A DNA stretch of 64,000 bases from Stenotrophomonas sp. UBA2124 (GTDB lineage Bacteria > Pseudomonadota > Gammaproteobacteria > Xanthomonadales > Xanthomonadaceae). Both the position numbers and the translations under genes were made by a program. Below the pieces are notes generated by a model that searched no databases, was not told the origin of the DNA, and saw nothing but the letters and a program-made list of their open reading frames with translations. The stretch spans positions 68,014 through 132,013 of the forward strand of contig DCXY01000029.1 in NCBI GenBank assembly GCA_002329155.1. The letters are read 5' to 3'. Positions 42,122 to 52,828 of the stretch are shown here, piece after piece (the stretch's first letter is position 1; the number at the start of each line of letters is the position of its first letter).

Positions 42122-42697
42122 TCAGCGGCGTGGTGCTGCGGCCGGCGCCGGGCACGGATGCCTGGCATCGCGCTCGTTGCAGACCCTCACCTCGTGCAGG
42201 TATTGCACCCACTGCACCACTTGTGCGGCGGCGGGTTCAAAGCGGAACGCCTTCTGCACCACGTAGAAATGCTCCTGCCCCTTGATGCCCTTGAACCAGG
42301 TGTACTCGGGCTTGCCGCTCTGCGGGTTGTTTGGGCAGGTGAGCTGCAGCACGGCGAACGGGTAGCCGTTCTCCTCACCCTCGATGATCCAGTGGTTGTT
42401 GGCGCCCGGGCAGGCCTTCATCCAGCTGTGCTCGATGAAGGCCAGGTACTGGCGCGGCGTCATCTGCGGTGTCGGCGGCGATGCATTGACGGTCAGCATC
42501 TCGGTCCAGTTCTGCACGGTCTGGCCTGCAGGAACGTATTCCCACATTCGCCCACCATTGGGCTGGGTGTGCTCGAACCCCTGCACATAGCCCTTTGCCT
42601 GCGGCCTGAGCAGTTGCTCGGCGCCGGACTGTGCGTGCGCTGCCGGGGTGAACATCGCAGCCGCCAACAGACCCGCCATGATTCCATTGCGCATCAT
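42122..42697 (-). CDS. Exported protein of unknown function
   Basis: This is a 191-residue protein with a signal peptide (IMAGLLAAAMFTPAAHAQ). The ATG at 42697 has AAGGGAG 6 bases upstream; a second ATG follows directly. I do not recognise a family. The mature part has few Cys (KACPGANNHW, LTCPNNPQSG, RVCNERD), probably in disulfides, and a Trp/Tyr-rich middle (GGRMWEYVPAGQ, YTWFKGIKGQEHFYVVQKAF). It ends in Pro/Ala-rich residues. It is probably periplasmic. It is downstream of the tandem repeat array and on the same strand as clpB. Confidence 0.7.
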   Translation of the reverse strand: MMRNGIMAGLLAAAMFTPAAHAQSGAEQLLRPQAKGYVQGFEHTQPNGGRMWEYVPAGQTVQNWTEMLTVNASPPTPQMTPRQYLAFIEHSWMKACPGANNHWIIEGEENGYPFAVLQLTCPNNPQSGKPEYTWFKGIKGQEHFYVVQKAFRFEPAAAQVVQWVQYLHEVRVCNERDARHPCPAPAAAPRR

Positions 42698-42837
42698 CGT
42701 GAACTCCCTTTCGTTGAGGTAAGCCTGCAGTGCAGCCCAGCTACCGGGCACATCCTGCACGGCAGGCCGACCATACCGCGCTGCTTCGCCCATGTGGTCA
42801 GTGTGGTGTGAAGTCATGGAATGGGCGAGGACCGCTT

Positions 42838-43215
42838 ACCCCCCATCCGCCCTTCGGGGCACCTTCCCCCCCTGGCGGGAGAAGGGACGGGTCTTTTATT
42901 TCTGGCGAAAGCCTCGTGCCCCCATCCGCCCCTTCGGGGCACCTTCCCCCGCTGGCGGGGGAAGGGACGGGTCCTTTATTTCTGGCGAAAGCCTCGTGCC
43001 CCCATCCGCCCCTTCGGGGCACCTTCCCCCGCTGGCGGGGGAAGGGACAGGTCTTTTATTTCTGGCGAAAGTCTCCTGCCCCCATCCGCCCCTTTCGGGG
43101 CACCTTCCCCCGCTGGCGGGGGAAGGGACGGGTCCTTTATTTCTGGCGAAAGCCTCGTGCCCCCATCCGCCCCTTTCGAGGCACCTTCCCCCGCTGGCGG
43201 GGGAAGGGACAGGCC
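42838..43215. repeat. Tandem array of five ~80-bp palindromic units
   Basis: Five head-to-tail copies start at about 42841, 42920, 43000, 43080 and 43161 (periods 79, 80, 80 and 81). Each has CCATCCGCCCCTTCGGGGC, then the hairpin TTCCCCCGCTGGCGGGGGAA, then TTTATTTCTGGCGAAAGCCT. The first copy and the last two vary slightly. Single units of the same hairpin type occur at 52617-52672, 54304-54370 and 62392-62442. The array fills the 536-bp gap between clpB and the exported-protein gene; 42698-42837 shows nothing else. Confidence 0.9.
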
Positions 43216-43233
43216 CTCCGCCAATCGGGGCGA

Positions 43234-45819
<2,586 letters not shown>

Positions 45820-45869
45820 GGGTCTTCTTCCTCTGAGTCGGGGGCCAGCGTTGCTGGCGATACTGTTCC

Positions 45870-45897
45870 AGATGCGGTTGCCGCGGCGTGATTCAAG
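45870..45897 (-). promoter_or_regulatory. Heat-shock (sigma-32) promoter of clpB
   Basis: On the minus strand CTTGAA (complement of 45892-45897) is followed after 14 bases by CCGCATCT (complement of 45870-45877). This matches the sigma-32 consensus CTTGAA-N13 to 15-CCCCATNT at all but one position. The start codon is about 50 bases downstream. Confidence 0.7.
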
Positions 45898-46001
45898 GCC
45901 ATGGCATGCACCAATTCAGGTGCAGGCAGCCATTGCCCGGCCAGTATCGCCAGCGCCCCGCCGCCGGCCTTGATCCAACGCAAACCCGTGCGTGGGCGGG
46001 C

Positions 46002-46823
46002 TCAGCCCCGGGTGACCTCGGCACGCAGTGCGCGCAGCTGCTGCTTCACCGCTGCGGCCTGCGCGGCGTCCAGCCGCAGCAGTGCCTTCTGGCCCACCGA
46101 CAGCTGCTGCAGCGCGGGGTCCACGAAACGCTGCCTGCCACGTTCATCGGCCTGCACCGCAAGCGGGCGCTGGGGCTCGGGCGCGGCCAGCAGGTGGTCG
46201 ATCACCGCTACCAGGCGGTCGTTGAAATGTGCGTGCGGGTGGCCCGTCTCGCGGTAGGCCTGCTGGAACAGCGGGTAGAAGCGGCGATAGGCCTTGCCCA
46301 GCGCGGCCACGTCGGCCTGGCTGAAGGCCGCCACATAGGGCGCGTAGCGGGCGCTGTTGGCCGCGGCGATCTGGCTGCCGCCCTCGGCGCCCGGCTCCAC
46401 CTGCAGCGCACCCGGCAACGGCCTGACCGCCATTGCCGTGGCCGGCAGGCTGGGCTGGGTGAGGTTGTCGATATGCACCACCACCCGCTGCACCAGATGC
46501 TCGCGCAGCAGCAGGCCCAGGGCATCGGCCGGAAACAGCGCACCCAAGGCCTGCCACGCGGCCGCATCGCTGTCGGTCAGCCCGGGCAGCGCCGGGTCGG
46601 CGGCATCTTCAGCCGCCAGCGGATACTGCGGCCCGGACGGTGTGGCGGGCGCCGTGGGCTCGGGCGGCGCGGAGGGGCCTGCTGGTGGCAAGGGCTCCGG
46701 CAGCGCGTTCACCTGCGGCGAGGCCAGCTTCTGCAGGTCGTCCTTGAACAACCACCAGCCCGCGCCACCCACAGCCACCACACCCACGATCACCCACGGC
46801 CATACGGCCTTGCGCTTCTGCAT
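46002..46823 (-). CDS. DUF3014 membrane-anchored protein
   Basis: This 273-residue protein has a short cytoplasmic start (MQKRKAVW), one transmembrane helix (PWVIVGVVAVGGAGWWLF, about 9-26) and a Pro-rich linker (about 45-70). A folded domain of about 200 residues, presumably periplasmic, matches DUF3014 (LREHLVQRVVVHIDNLTQ, YAPYVAAFSQADVAALGKAYRRFYPLFQQAYRETG). The function of DUF3014 is not known. The start at 46823 fits the membrane helix; the frame is open about 200 bases further upstream. It lies between clpB and a permease gene on the same strand. Confidence 0.8.
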   Translation of the reverse strand: MQKRKAVWPWVIVGVVAVGGAGWWLFKDDLQKLASPQVNALPEPLPPAGPSAPPEPTAPATPSGPQYPLAAEDAADPALPGLTDSDAAAWQALGALFPADALGLLLREHLVQRVVVHIDNLTQPSLPATAMAVRPLPGALQVEPGAEGGSQIAAANSARYAPYVAAFSQADVAALGKAYRRFYPLFQQAYRETGHPHAHFNDRLVAVIDHLLAAPEPQRPLAVQADERGRQRFVDPALQQLSVGQKALLRLDAAQAAAVKQQLRALRAEVTRG

Positions 46824-46887
46824 CACCTGCACCTCACAATCACAGCATGTGAAGGTGTGACCGGGCAGGCGGCGCAGGGTTCCCCTG

Positions 46888-48492
46888 CTAGTGCGCGGTG
46901 TCGCCAGCGCGCGGCTTCTGCAGCGACAGCAACCCCAGCAGCACCGCCAGGGCCACATAGGCACCGGCAAACTGCCAGCTGATGATCTTCGGCAGGCCTT
47001 CCAGCATCCACGGCAGATAGATGCCGCCACGCGGATCCACCGAGTGGATCAGGCCGAACAGGGTCAGCCCCGCCGCCACCAGCATCAGCACCGCGCCACG
47101 CCGCAGCTGGCCTTCGATCATCGCCACCACCGTGGCGATCCACAGCATGGCGGTGATGATGAAGCCGTTGCCCAGGGTGAAGATAACCGCCAGTTCCGGC
47201 AGGCCATGGCCATCAAGCTGTGTGGTCAGTTCCACCAGCCGCTCCGGTGACAGCCAGCCCGGTGCCTTGATCGCCAGCAGATAGGCCACCGACGGCAGGA
47301 AGCCGAACACCATGGCACCGGCATGCTGGCGCGGCGTGGCCTGGAAGGCCTGGGTGGTGATGTCGATGGCGACATAGACGATGATCGGCGCCAGCACCGC
47401 CAACGGCAGCCACTGCACCAGCCCGGAAATCACGCCGAGCATGCCACCGATGCCGATGAACAGACCCGTCAGCAGCGTGTAGCCGCTGCGCGCGCCCATG
47501 TGCTTGTACGCCGGCTGGCCGATGTACGGCGTGGTCTGCGCCACACCGCCGCAGACACCGGCCACCAGCGTGGCCACCGCTTCAACCAGCAGGATGTCGC
47601 GGGTGCGGTAGTCATCACCAGCCGCACGCGCGCTCTCGGACACATTGATGCCGCCCACCACCATCAGCAGGCCGAACGGCAGCAGCAGCGGCAGGTAGTT
47701 CATGGCGGCAGGCAGGCCGTCGATGAACCCCAGCGTCGGCAGCGGCAGCACCACCTGGGGCGGCGTCCACTGCGGCAGCTTGAAGCCCGGCGCACCCAGC
47801 CCGGCCGAGCCCAAGCCGTAGTACAGCGCCGTGCCGACCACAAAGGCCACCAGCACACCGGGCGCGCGGATCGGCAGCCGGCCCTTGGCGATCAGCACAT
47901 ACAGCAGCAGCCCCAGCGTGACGAAGCCGGCCACCGGCGAGCGCAGCGTTTCCAGCAGTGGCAGCAGGCCCATCAGCACCAGCGCGATGCCGGCGATGGA
48001 GCCCAGCAGCGCAGCACGCGGCAGCGCGCGGGTCACCGCTTCGCCCACGAACGAAAGCACGAACTTCAGCACGCCCATGATCACCAGCGCGGCCATGCCC
48101 AGCTGCCAGGTGGCAATGGCCGCCGCCTGCGGCTCCATGCCCTGCTGCTTGAAGCCGGCAAATGCCGGGCCCAGCACCAGCAGCGCCATGCCGATGCTGG
48201 TGGGCGCATCCAGCCCCAGCGGCATGGCGGTGACATCGGCGCGGCCGGTGCGCGCGGCCAGCCGCCGCGCCATCAGCGTATACATCAGGTTGCCCACCAA
48301 CACGCCGAATGCGGTGCCGGGGAACATGCGCCCGAACACCACCTCCGCCGGGAACTGGAAAATGCCCACCAGCGCCATGGCGATGAAACCAAGGATGGAC
48401 AGGTTGTCTACCACCAGGCCGAAGAAACCGTTGAGGTCGCCGGGTACGAACCAGCGTGCGCGCGGTGATGTGGAAGCAGTGGGAGCAGTCAT
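46888..48492 (-). CDS. NCS2-like nucleobase permease
   Basis: This 534-residue membrane protein has about 12-14 hydrophobic helices. It begins WFVPGDLNGFFGLVVDNLSIL and contains DVTAMPLGLDAPTSIGMALL and GVAQTTPYIGQPAYKHMGAR, features of a branch of the xanthine/uracil permease (NCS2/AzgA-like) family. It probably imports a nucleobase or similar solute across the inner membrane; the substrate cannot be told. It lies 64 bp upstream of the DUF3014 gene and may share its transcript. Confidence 0.75.
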   Translation of the reverse strand: MTAPTASTSPRARWFVPGDLNGFFGLVVDNLSILGFIAMALVGIFQFPAEVVFGRMFPGTAFGVLVGNLMYTLMARRLAARTGRADVTAMPLGLDAPTSIGMALLVLGPAFAGFKQQGMEPQAAAIATWQLGMAALVIMGVLKFVLSFVGEAVTRALPRAALLGSIAGIALVLMGLLPLLETLRSPVAGFVTLGLLLYVLIAKGRLPIRAPGVLVAFVVGTALYYGLGSAGLGAPGFKLPQWTPPQVVLPLPTLGFIDGLPAAMNYLPLLLPFGLLMVVGGINVSESARAAGDDYRTRDILLVEAVATLVAGVCGGVAQTTPYIGQPAYKHMGARSGYTLLTGLFIGIGGMLGVISGLVQWLPLAVLAPIIVYVAIDITTQAFQATPRQHAGAMVFGFLPSVAYLLAIKAPGWLSPERLVELTTQLDGHGLPELAVIFTLGNGFIITAMLWIATVVAMIEGQLRRGAVLMLVAAGLTLFGLIHSVDPRGGIYLPWMLEGLPKIISWQFAGAYVALAVLLGLLSLQKPRAGDTAH

Positions 48493-48568
48493 GGCGTCAG
48501 GGCAGGAATCAGGAAAGAGTCAAAGCGGAAAATCAATGTGCGGGGAACGGGTCTGCGCAGTGAGCGGA

Positions 48569-49450
48569 TCATGGCGAATCGAACACCTGTACCCAACCCG
48601 ATACCGGGCCACGCGTGGGATTGCGATAACGCACCTGCAACCGCCCTTCGGCCACATCCATCAGCTCGACGTGGTCGCCCTTGACCAGATAGCGCGTGGT
48701 CGTCGCCTCATCCGCAGTGCGGTACAGCGGCAGGCGCGCCGGCACCACCACGGCACCGGCACCGTGCAGGGGCACACCTTCCGGGGGCGGTTCCAGTGCA
48801 TTCCAGATGGCCTGCTCCTGCCGCTCGCCTGCGGCGTTCCAACTACTCCATACCACCAGCAGGTCGGCCTCATCCGGTGCATCCAGCCGCAGAAACGGCG
48901 CCAGCTGCGCAGCATCAATACCGGCCATGCTCATGGAACGGTAGAGGTAGAGGCGGGCACCCTCATAACGGTAGACATCGCTGTACCACATCGGCCCGCT
49001 GCGGCAGCTGCTGGTCAGGGTGCGTGTGGCCGGCTGCGGGCTCAGCGACCAGAAGCCGCCACAGGTGGCCTCGGGTGCCTCCGGCCAGATCAACTCCTGG
49101 AAGTCGCCCGTCGTGGGCGCGTACAGGTAGACGCGGTTGCCTTCGTTGACCTGGCCAAGCGGCGTACTGGCGATCAGATCCTGATAGCCGTCGAAATTGT
49201 AGTCACCGTGCGACCAGCGCGCGGGCTGCTCTTCCGGCTCCTGCGGCGCCAACCGCTGGGTCGATGATGCGCGGTTGGTGGTCACCTCGATGTCCCCCCC
49301 CTCTAGCAGCCGCGCATGCGCGGTGATGCCGGGTGCCACCTCGAACCGCAGCGCGTCATCCGCGTCGCTGGCCTGCGCCACAGGCAGAGACAGCGGCAGC
49401 AGCGCCAATCCGCAGCACAGGCGCGACGCGCGGGAGGTGTTCAATGACAT
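48569..49450 (-). CDS. Exported XAC2610-like protein with SH3-like C-terminus
   Basis: This 293-residue protein has a signal peptide (LCCGLALLPLSLPVAQAS). The segment WSHGDYNFDGYQDLIAS, with its Asp-rich Ca-binding-like pattern, and two Cys (TCGGFWS, SSCRSGPMW) resemble XAC2610-type proteins of Xanthomonadaceae, one of which is a periplasmic lysozyme inhibitor. The C-terminal 70 residues (LPLYRTADEATTTRYLVKGDHVELM ... GPVSGWVQVF) look like a bacterial SH3 domain. It is probably periplasmic. The XAC2610 link is from memory of the motif. It is downstream of a DUF3574 gene on the same strand (40-bp gap). Confidence 0.6.
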   Translation of the reverse strand: MSLNTSRASRLCCGLALLPLSLPVAQASDADDALRFEVAPGITAHARLLEGGDIEVTTNRASSTQRLAPQEPEEQPARWSHGDYNFDGYQDLIASTPLGQVNEGNRVYLYAPTTGDFQELIWPEAPEATCGGFWSLSPQPATRTLTSSCRSGPMWYSDVYRYEGARLYLYRSMSMAGIDAAQLAPFLRLDAPDEADLLVVWSSWNAAGERQEQAIWNALEPPPEGVPLHGAGAVVVPARLPLYRTADEATTTRYLVKGDHVELMDVAEGRLQVRYRNPTRGPVSGWVQVFDSP

Positions 49451-49490
49451 GGGGGCACTCTGCCGGCAGGGTCGCTCGATCCTCGTTGGT

Positions 49491-49967
49491 TCAGAACGAA
49501 ACGTCCACCGCCTGCTTGGCCCACAGCACCGACTGGTGCCGGGTGGCCTGCTTCCATGCGAGGCGGATGGCCTCGATGTCGTTGCGGCGCTGCGGGGTGT
49601 CCTCGTGCAGGATCACCAGCACCTTGGTGCCCAGGCGGTTCGGCTCCGCTGCGCCACGGAACAGCCACTGGCCATAGGCGTCGAACACAGTCAGGCCATC
49701 CGGGAAGCGCGGCGTCACTTCCTTGTCCAGGAAGGCGCGCCACTGCGCCTCGCTGACCACATCGGTCTGCTCGCGCCTGGATACCCCGCTCTCCTCGCCC
49801 ACGCCGAAGTACAGCTCACTGCGCGCCCAGCCAACGGCTTCGGCGGGGCGCTGCGCATCGCCCTGCAGGGCAGCGGTTGCCTGCTGGCCGGTGGTGGCGG
49901 GTGGCGCGGCGAACGCACTGCCGGCAACGCACAGCAACAGCGGCAGAACGGCGGAATACAGCTTCAT
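49491..49967 (-). CDS. Exported DUF3574 protein
   Basis: This 158-residue protein has a signal peptide (LPLLLCVAGSAFAAP). The mature domain matches DUF3574: SELYFGVGEESG, VSEAQWRAFLDKEVTPRFPDGLTVFDAYGQW and KVLVILHEDTPQRRNDIEAIRLAW (landmarks only). The function is unknown; the small alpha/beta fold suggests a periplasmic binding or enzymatic role. It is divergent from the TonB receptor gene at 50154. Confidence 0.8.
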   Translation of the reverse strand: MKLYSAVLPLLLCVAGSAFAAPPATTGQQATAALQGDAQRPAEAVGWARSELYFGVGEESGVSRREQTDVVSEAQWRAFLDKEVTPRFPDGLTVFDAYGQWLFRGAAEPNRLGTKVLVILHEDTPQRRNDIEAIRLAWKQATRHQSVLWAKQAVDVSF

Positions 49968-50153
49968 GGAAAACCTCCGGCAAAGGGCGACACGGTGGCA
50001 TCCAAGGCACCGCAGGGGATATCACGGCCGCACATCTGCATATAACCAACAGGGCTTGCACCGGGCCGTGCGTTCACGCCAAGATAATATATCGCTTCAT
50101 CCAGATGGATGTAAGCGCCCGCCCTACCCGCCCGTTCTGCCCCCGGAGTTTCC

Positions 50154-52589
50154 ATGTACCGCCCCACCTCGGCCCCGCTTGGCCTGGCCATCGCCCTGGC
50201 GCTGTCTTCCCCCGCTTTTGCCCAGGACGGCACCAACCCGGCCACCACGCTGGACACGGTTATCGTCACCGGCACCCGCGCCGTGGACCGCACCGTGCTC
50301 GAATCCACCTCCCCGGTGGACGTGCTCAGCGCCGAGGACATCCGCAAGGCGGGCGTGGTCAATGGCGAACTGGGCAGCGCGCTGCAGGCGCTGCTGCCGT
50401 CGTTCAACTTCCCGCGCCAGTCCAACTCCGGTGGTGCCGACCATGTGCGCGCCGCGCAGCTGCGTGGCCTCTCGCCGGATCAGGTGCTGGTGCTGGTCAA
50501 CGGCAAGCGCCGCCACAACAGCGCGCTGGTCAACACCGACAGCAAGATCGGCAAGGGCACCACGCCGGTGGACTTCAACGCCATCCCGGTCAGCGCGATC
50601 AAGCGCATCGAAGTGCTGCGCGACGGCGCCGGCGCGCTGTACGGCTCTGACGCGGTGGCCGGGGTGATCAATGTGATCCTCGATGACATACCGGAAGGCG
50701 GTGCCATCGAAGCCAGCTTCGGCGCGCACCACACCGACCTCAAGCCGATCGGCCGCACCCTCACCGATGGCCAGAGCAGCTATGTCAGCGCCAAGGTCGG
50801 CACCGCACTCACCGACGATGGCGGCTTTCTGCGCGTGGGCCTGGAGCTGAAGAACCGCGAGGCCACCAACCGCGCCGGCTTCGACCAGATCCCGCCGTGG
50901 GAAGCACAGACGCCGGACAACCTGGCACTGGCCGGCAAGCGCAATTATTCGCTGGGCGATGGTGCCAGCAAGGATCTCAACGCCTGGTTCAATACCGAAA
51001 TTCCGTTCGGTGCCACTTCCAGAGCCTATGCCTTCGGCACCTACAACCAGCGTGACACCGAGGGTGCCAACTACTTCCGCTACCCGGATGGCGAGGCCAA
51101 CTGGAAGCAGTTGTATCCCAACGGCTACCGCCCGATTTCCGAAGGCGAAAACCTCGACGCGCAGCTGGTTGCAGGCGCACGCGGCCAGTGGGGTGAGTGG
51201 AACTACGATGCCAGCCTGGACCACGGCCGCAACGAGTTCACCTACCGCCTGCGCAACTCGCTCAACGCTTCACTGGGCCCAACCAGCCCCACCCGTTTCA
51301 AGACCGGTGATTTCAGCTTCGCGCAGACCACCGCCAATCTCGATGTGGGCCGCATCTTCGTGCGCGAGAACGACAGCCACAGCCTGGGCTTTGGCGTGGA
51401 AGGCCGCCACGAACGCTACGAGACCGGCGCGGGCGACCCGGCCAGCTATGCCGCCGGCCCCTACACCGACCGTCCGACCGGCTCGCAGGCCGGTGGCGGC
51501 CTGGCCCCGCAGGACGAGGCGGACCTGTCGCGCGACGTGCTCAGCGCCTACGCCAGCCTGTCCTCCACCTTCGGCGAGAAGTTCTCCACCGATGTGGCCG
51601 CGCGCTACGAGCACTATGAAGACTTCGGCAGCGAGTTCACCGGCAAGCTCGGCGCACGCTACGAATTCGTCCCCGCGTTCGCCCTGCGTGGTGCGGTGAG
51701 CAACAACTTCCGCGCGCCGTCGCTGAGCCAGACCGGCTACGAATCCACCTCCACCGGCTATACCGCAGGTGGCCAGCTGGTGCAGGGCCGCCTGCTGTCG
51801 GTGAACAACCCCATCGCGCGTGCGCTGGGCGCCACCGATCTGGAGCCGGAGAAGTCGCTGAACTACAGCATCGGCTTCACCAGCCGGATCGGCGGCCACT
51901 TCGACATGTCGCTGGATCTGTTCCAGATCGACATCGACGATCGCATCGCGCTGTCCGAAAGCATCACCGGTGACGCGCTCACCGATTTCGTGCAGCAGCG
52001 GTTCGGCGTGGGTGGGCTGGAAAGCGCGCATTACTTCGTCAACGCCGCCGACACCCGCACGCGCGGCGCGGAGTTTGTCGCCAACTGGCGGCAGTCGCTG
52101 GGCAACGGCGACCTGCTGCTGACCGGCACCTGGAGCTATGCCAAGACCGAGCTGAAGAACGTGCTGGCCACGCCCGCGCAGCTGCTGGCGCTGGACCCGG
52201 ACTACGTGCTGTTCGGCGTTGAAGAGAGCAACACCCTCACTGATGCCGCACCGCGCACCCGAGCGCAGCTGGCCGCCAGCTGGGCCAATGACCGCTGGTC
52301 GCTGAGCAGCCGCGTCAGCCGCTACGGCAGCGCCACGCGCGTATTCGATTTCGGTGGCGGTTTCGTGCCCACCCAGACCTACAGCGCCGAATGGCAGCTG
52401 GATGCCGAAGCCGAATTCCGCATCACCCCGAAGTGGAGCGTGGCCATCGGCGGCCAGAACCTCACCGACAACTACCCGGACCGATCCAACGAGGACATCC
52501 ACTACTTCGGCAACCTGCCCTACGACGTGCTCTCGCCGGTCGGCAGCAACGGCGCGTACTGGTACGGCCGGGTTCGCTATACGTTCTGA
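50154..52589 (+). CDS. TonB-dependent outer-membrane receptor
   Basis: This 811-residue receptor has a signal peptide (GLAIALALSSPAFAQ) and a TonB-box-like DTVIVTGTR. The plug (SPVDVLSAEDIRKAG, then AQLRGLSPDQVLVLVNGKRR) is followed by a barrel ending YWYGRVRYTF. It belongs to the same subfamily as the receptor at 36010, sharing long stretches in the plug. No transport partner gene is adjacent; a DUF3574 gene is divergent. The upstream gap has an AT-rich patch TAATATAT at 50085-50092, perhaps part of a promoter. The substrate is unknown. Confidence 0.93.
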   Translation: MYRPTSAPLGLAIALALSSPAFAQDGTNPATTLDTVIVTGTRAVDRTVLESTSPVDVLSAEDIRKAGVVNGELGSALQALLPSFNFPRQSNSGGADHVRAAQLRGLSPDQVLVLVNGKRRHNSALVNTDSKIGKGTTPVDFNAIPVSAIKRIEVLRDGAGALYGSDAVAGVINVILDDIPEGGAIEASFGAHHTDLKPIGRTLTDGQSSYVSAKVGTALTDDGGFLRVGLELKNREATNRAGFDQIPPWEAQTPDNLALAGKRNYSLGDGASKDLNAWFNTEIPFGATSRAYAFGTYNQRDTEGANYFRYPDGEANWKQLYPNGYRPISEGENLDAQLVAGARGQWGEWNYDASLDHGRNEFTYRLRNSLNASLGPTSPTRFKTGDFSFAQTTANLDVGRIFVRENDSHSLGFGVEGRHERYETGAGDPASYAAGPYTDRPTGSQAGGGLAPQDEADLSRDVLSAYASLSSTFGEKFSTDVAARYEHYEDFGSEFTGKLGARYEFVPAFALRGAVSNNFRAPSLSQTGYESTSTGYTAGGQLVQGRLLSVNNPIARALGATDLEPEKSLNYSIGFTSRIGGHFDMSLDLFQIDIDDRIALSESITGDALTDFVQQRFGVGGLESAHYFVNAADTRTRGAEFVANWRQSLGNGDLLLTGTWSYAKTELKNVLATPAQLLALDPDYVLFGVEESNTLTDAAPRTRAQLAASWANDRWSLSSRVSRYGSATRVFDFGGGFVPTQTYSAEWQLDAEAEFRITPKWSVAIGGQNLTDNYPDRSNEDIHYFGNLPYDVLSPVGSNGAYWYGRVRYTF

Positions 52590-52616
52590 GGCACCTGCTG
52601 CCCACCCGCTCAGCCA

Positions 52617-52672
52617 ATCCCTTCCCCCGCACGCGGGGGAAGGTGCCCTGAAAGGGCGGATGGGGGAGCATC
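52617..52672. repeat. Single 80-bp-family palindromic unit
   Basis: One copy, read in reverse, of the hairpin unit seen in the array at 42838-43215. It contains TTCCCCCGCACGCGGGGGAA and then CCCTGAAAGGGCGGATGGGG. It lies between the receptor and the OmpA-family gene. The remaining gap shows nothing else. Confidence 0.65.
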
Positions 52673-52828
52673 GCCGGCACCTTCAGCCTGCTCCGGTTCA
52701 ACCGCCACCGGCCCACTTCACCGCACCGCCCTCCACACCCCCGTCATCCCGAATTAACACCGCATCGCTTCCCTTACGCATGCCGGCAGATCGACCCGGC
52801 CGGCCTGTCCATCCGTGTGGAGGCGTAT

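Noticed and set aside
42838..43215. Regularly repeated sequence resembling a CRISPR array
   Set aside because: The whole ~80-bp unit is repeated, including the part between hairpins, so there are no unique spacers. No cas genes are in the window.
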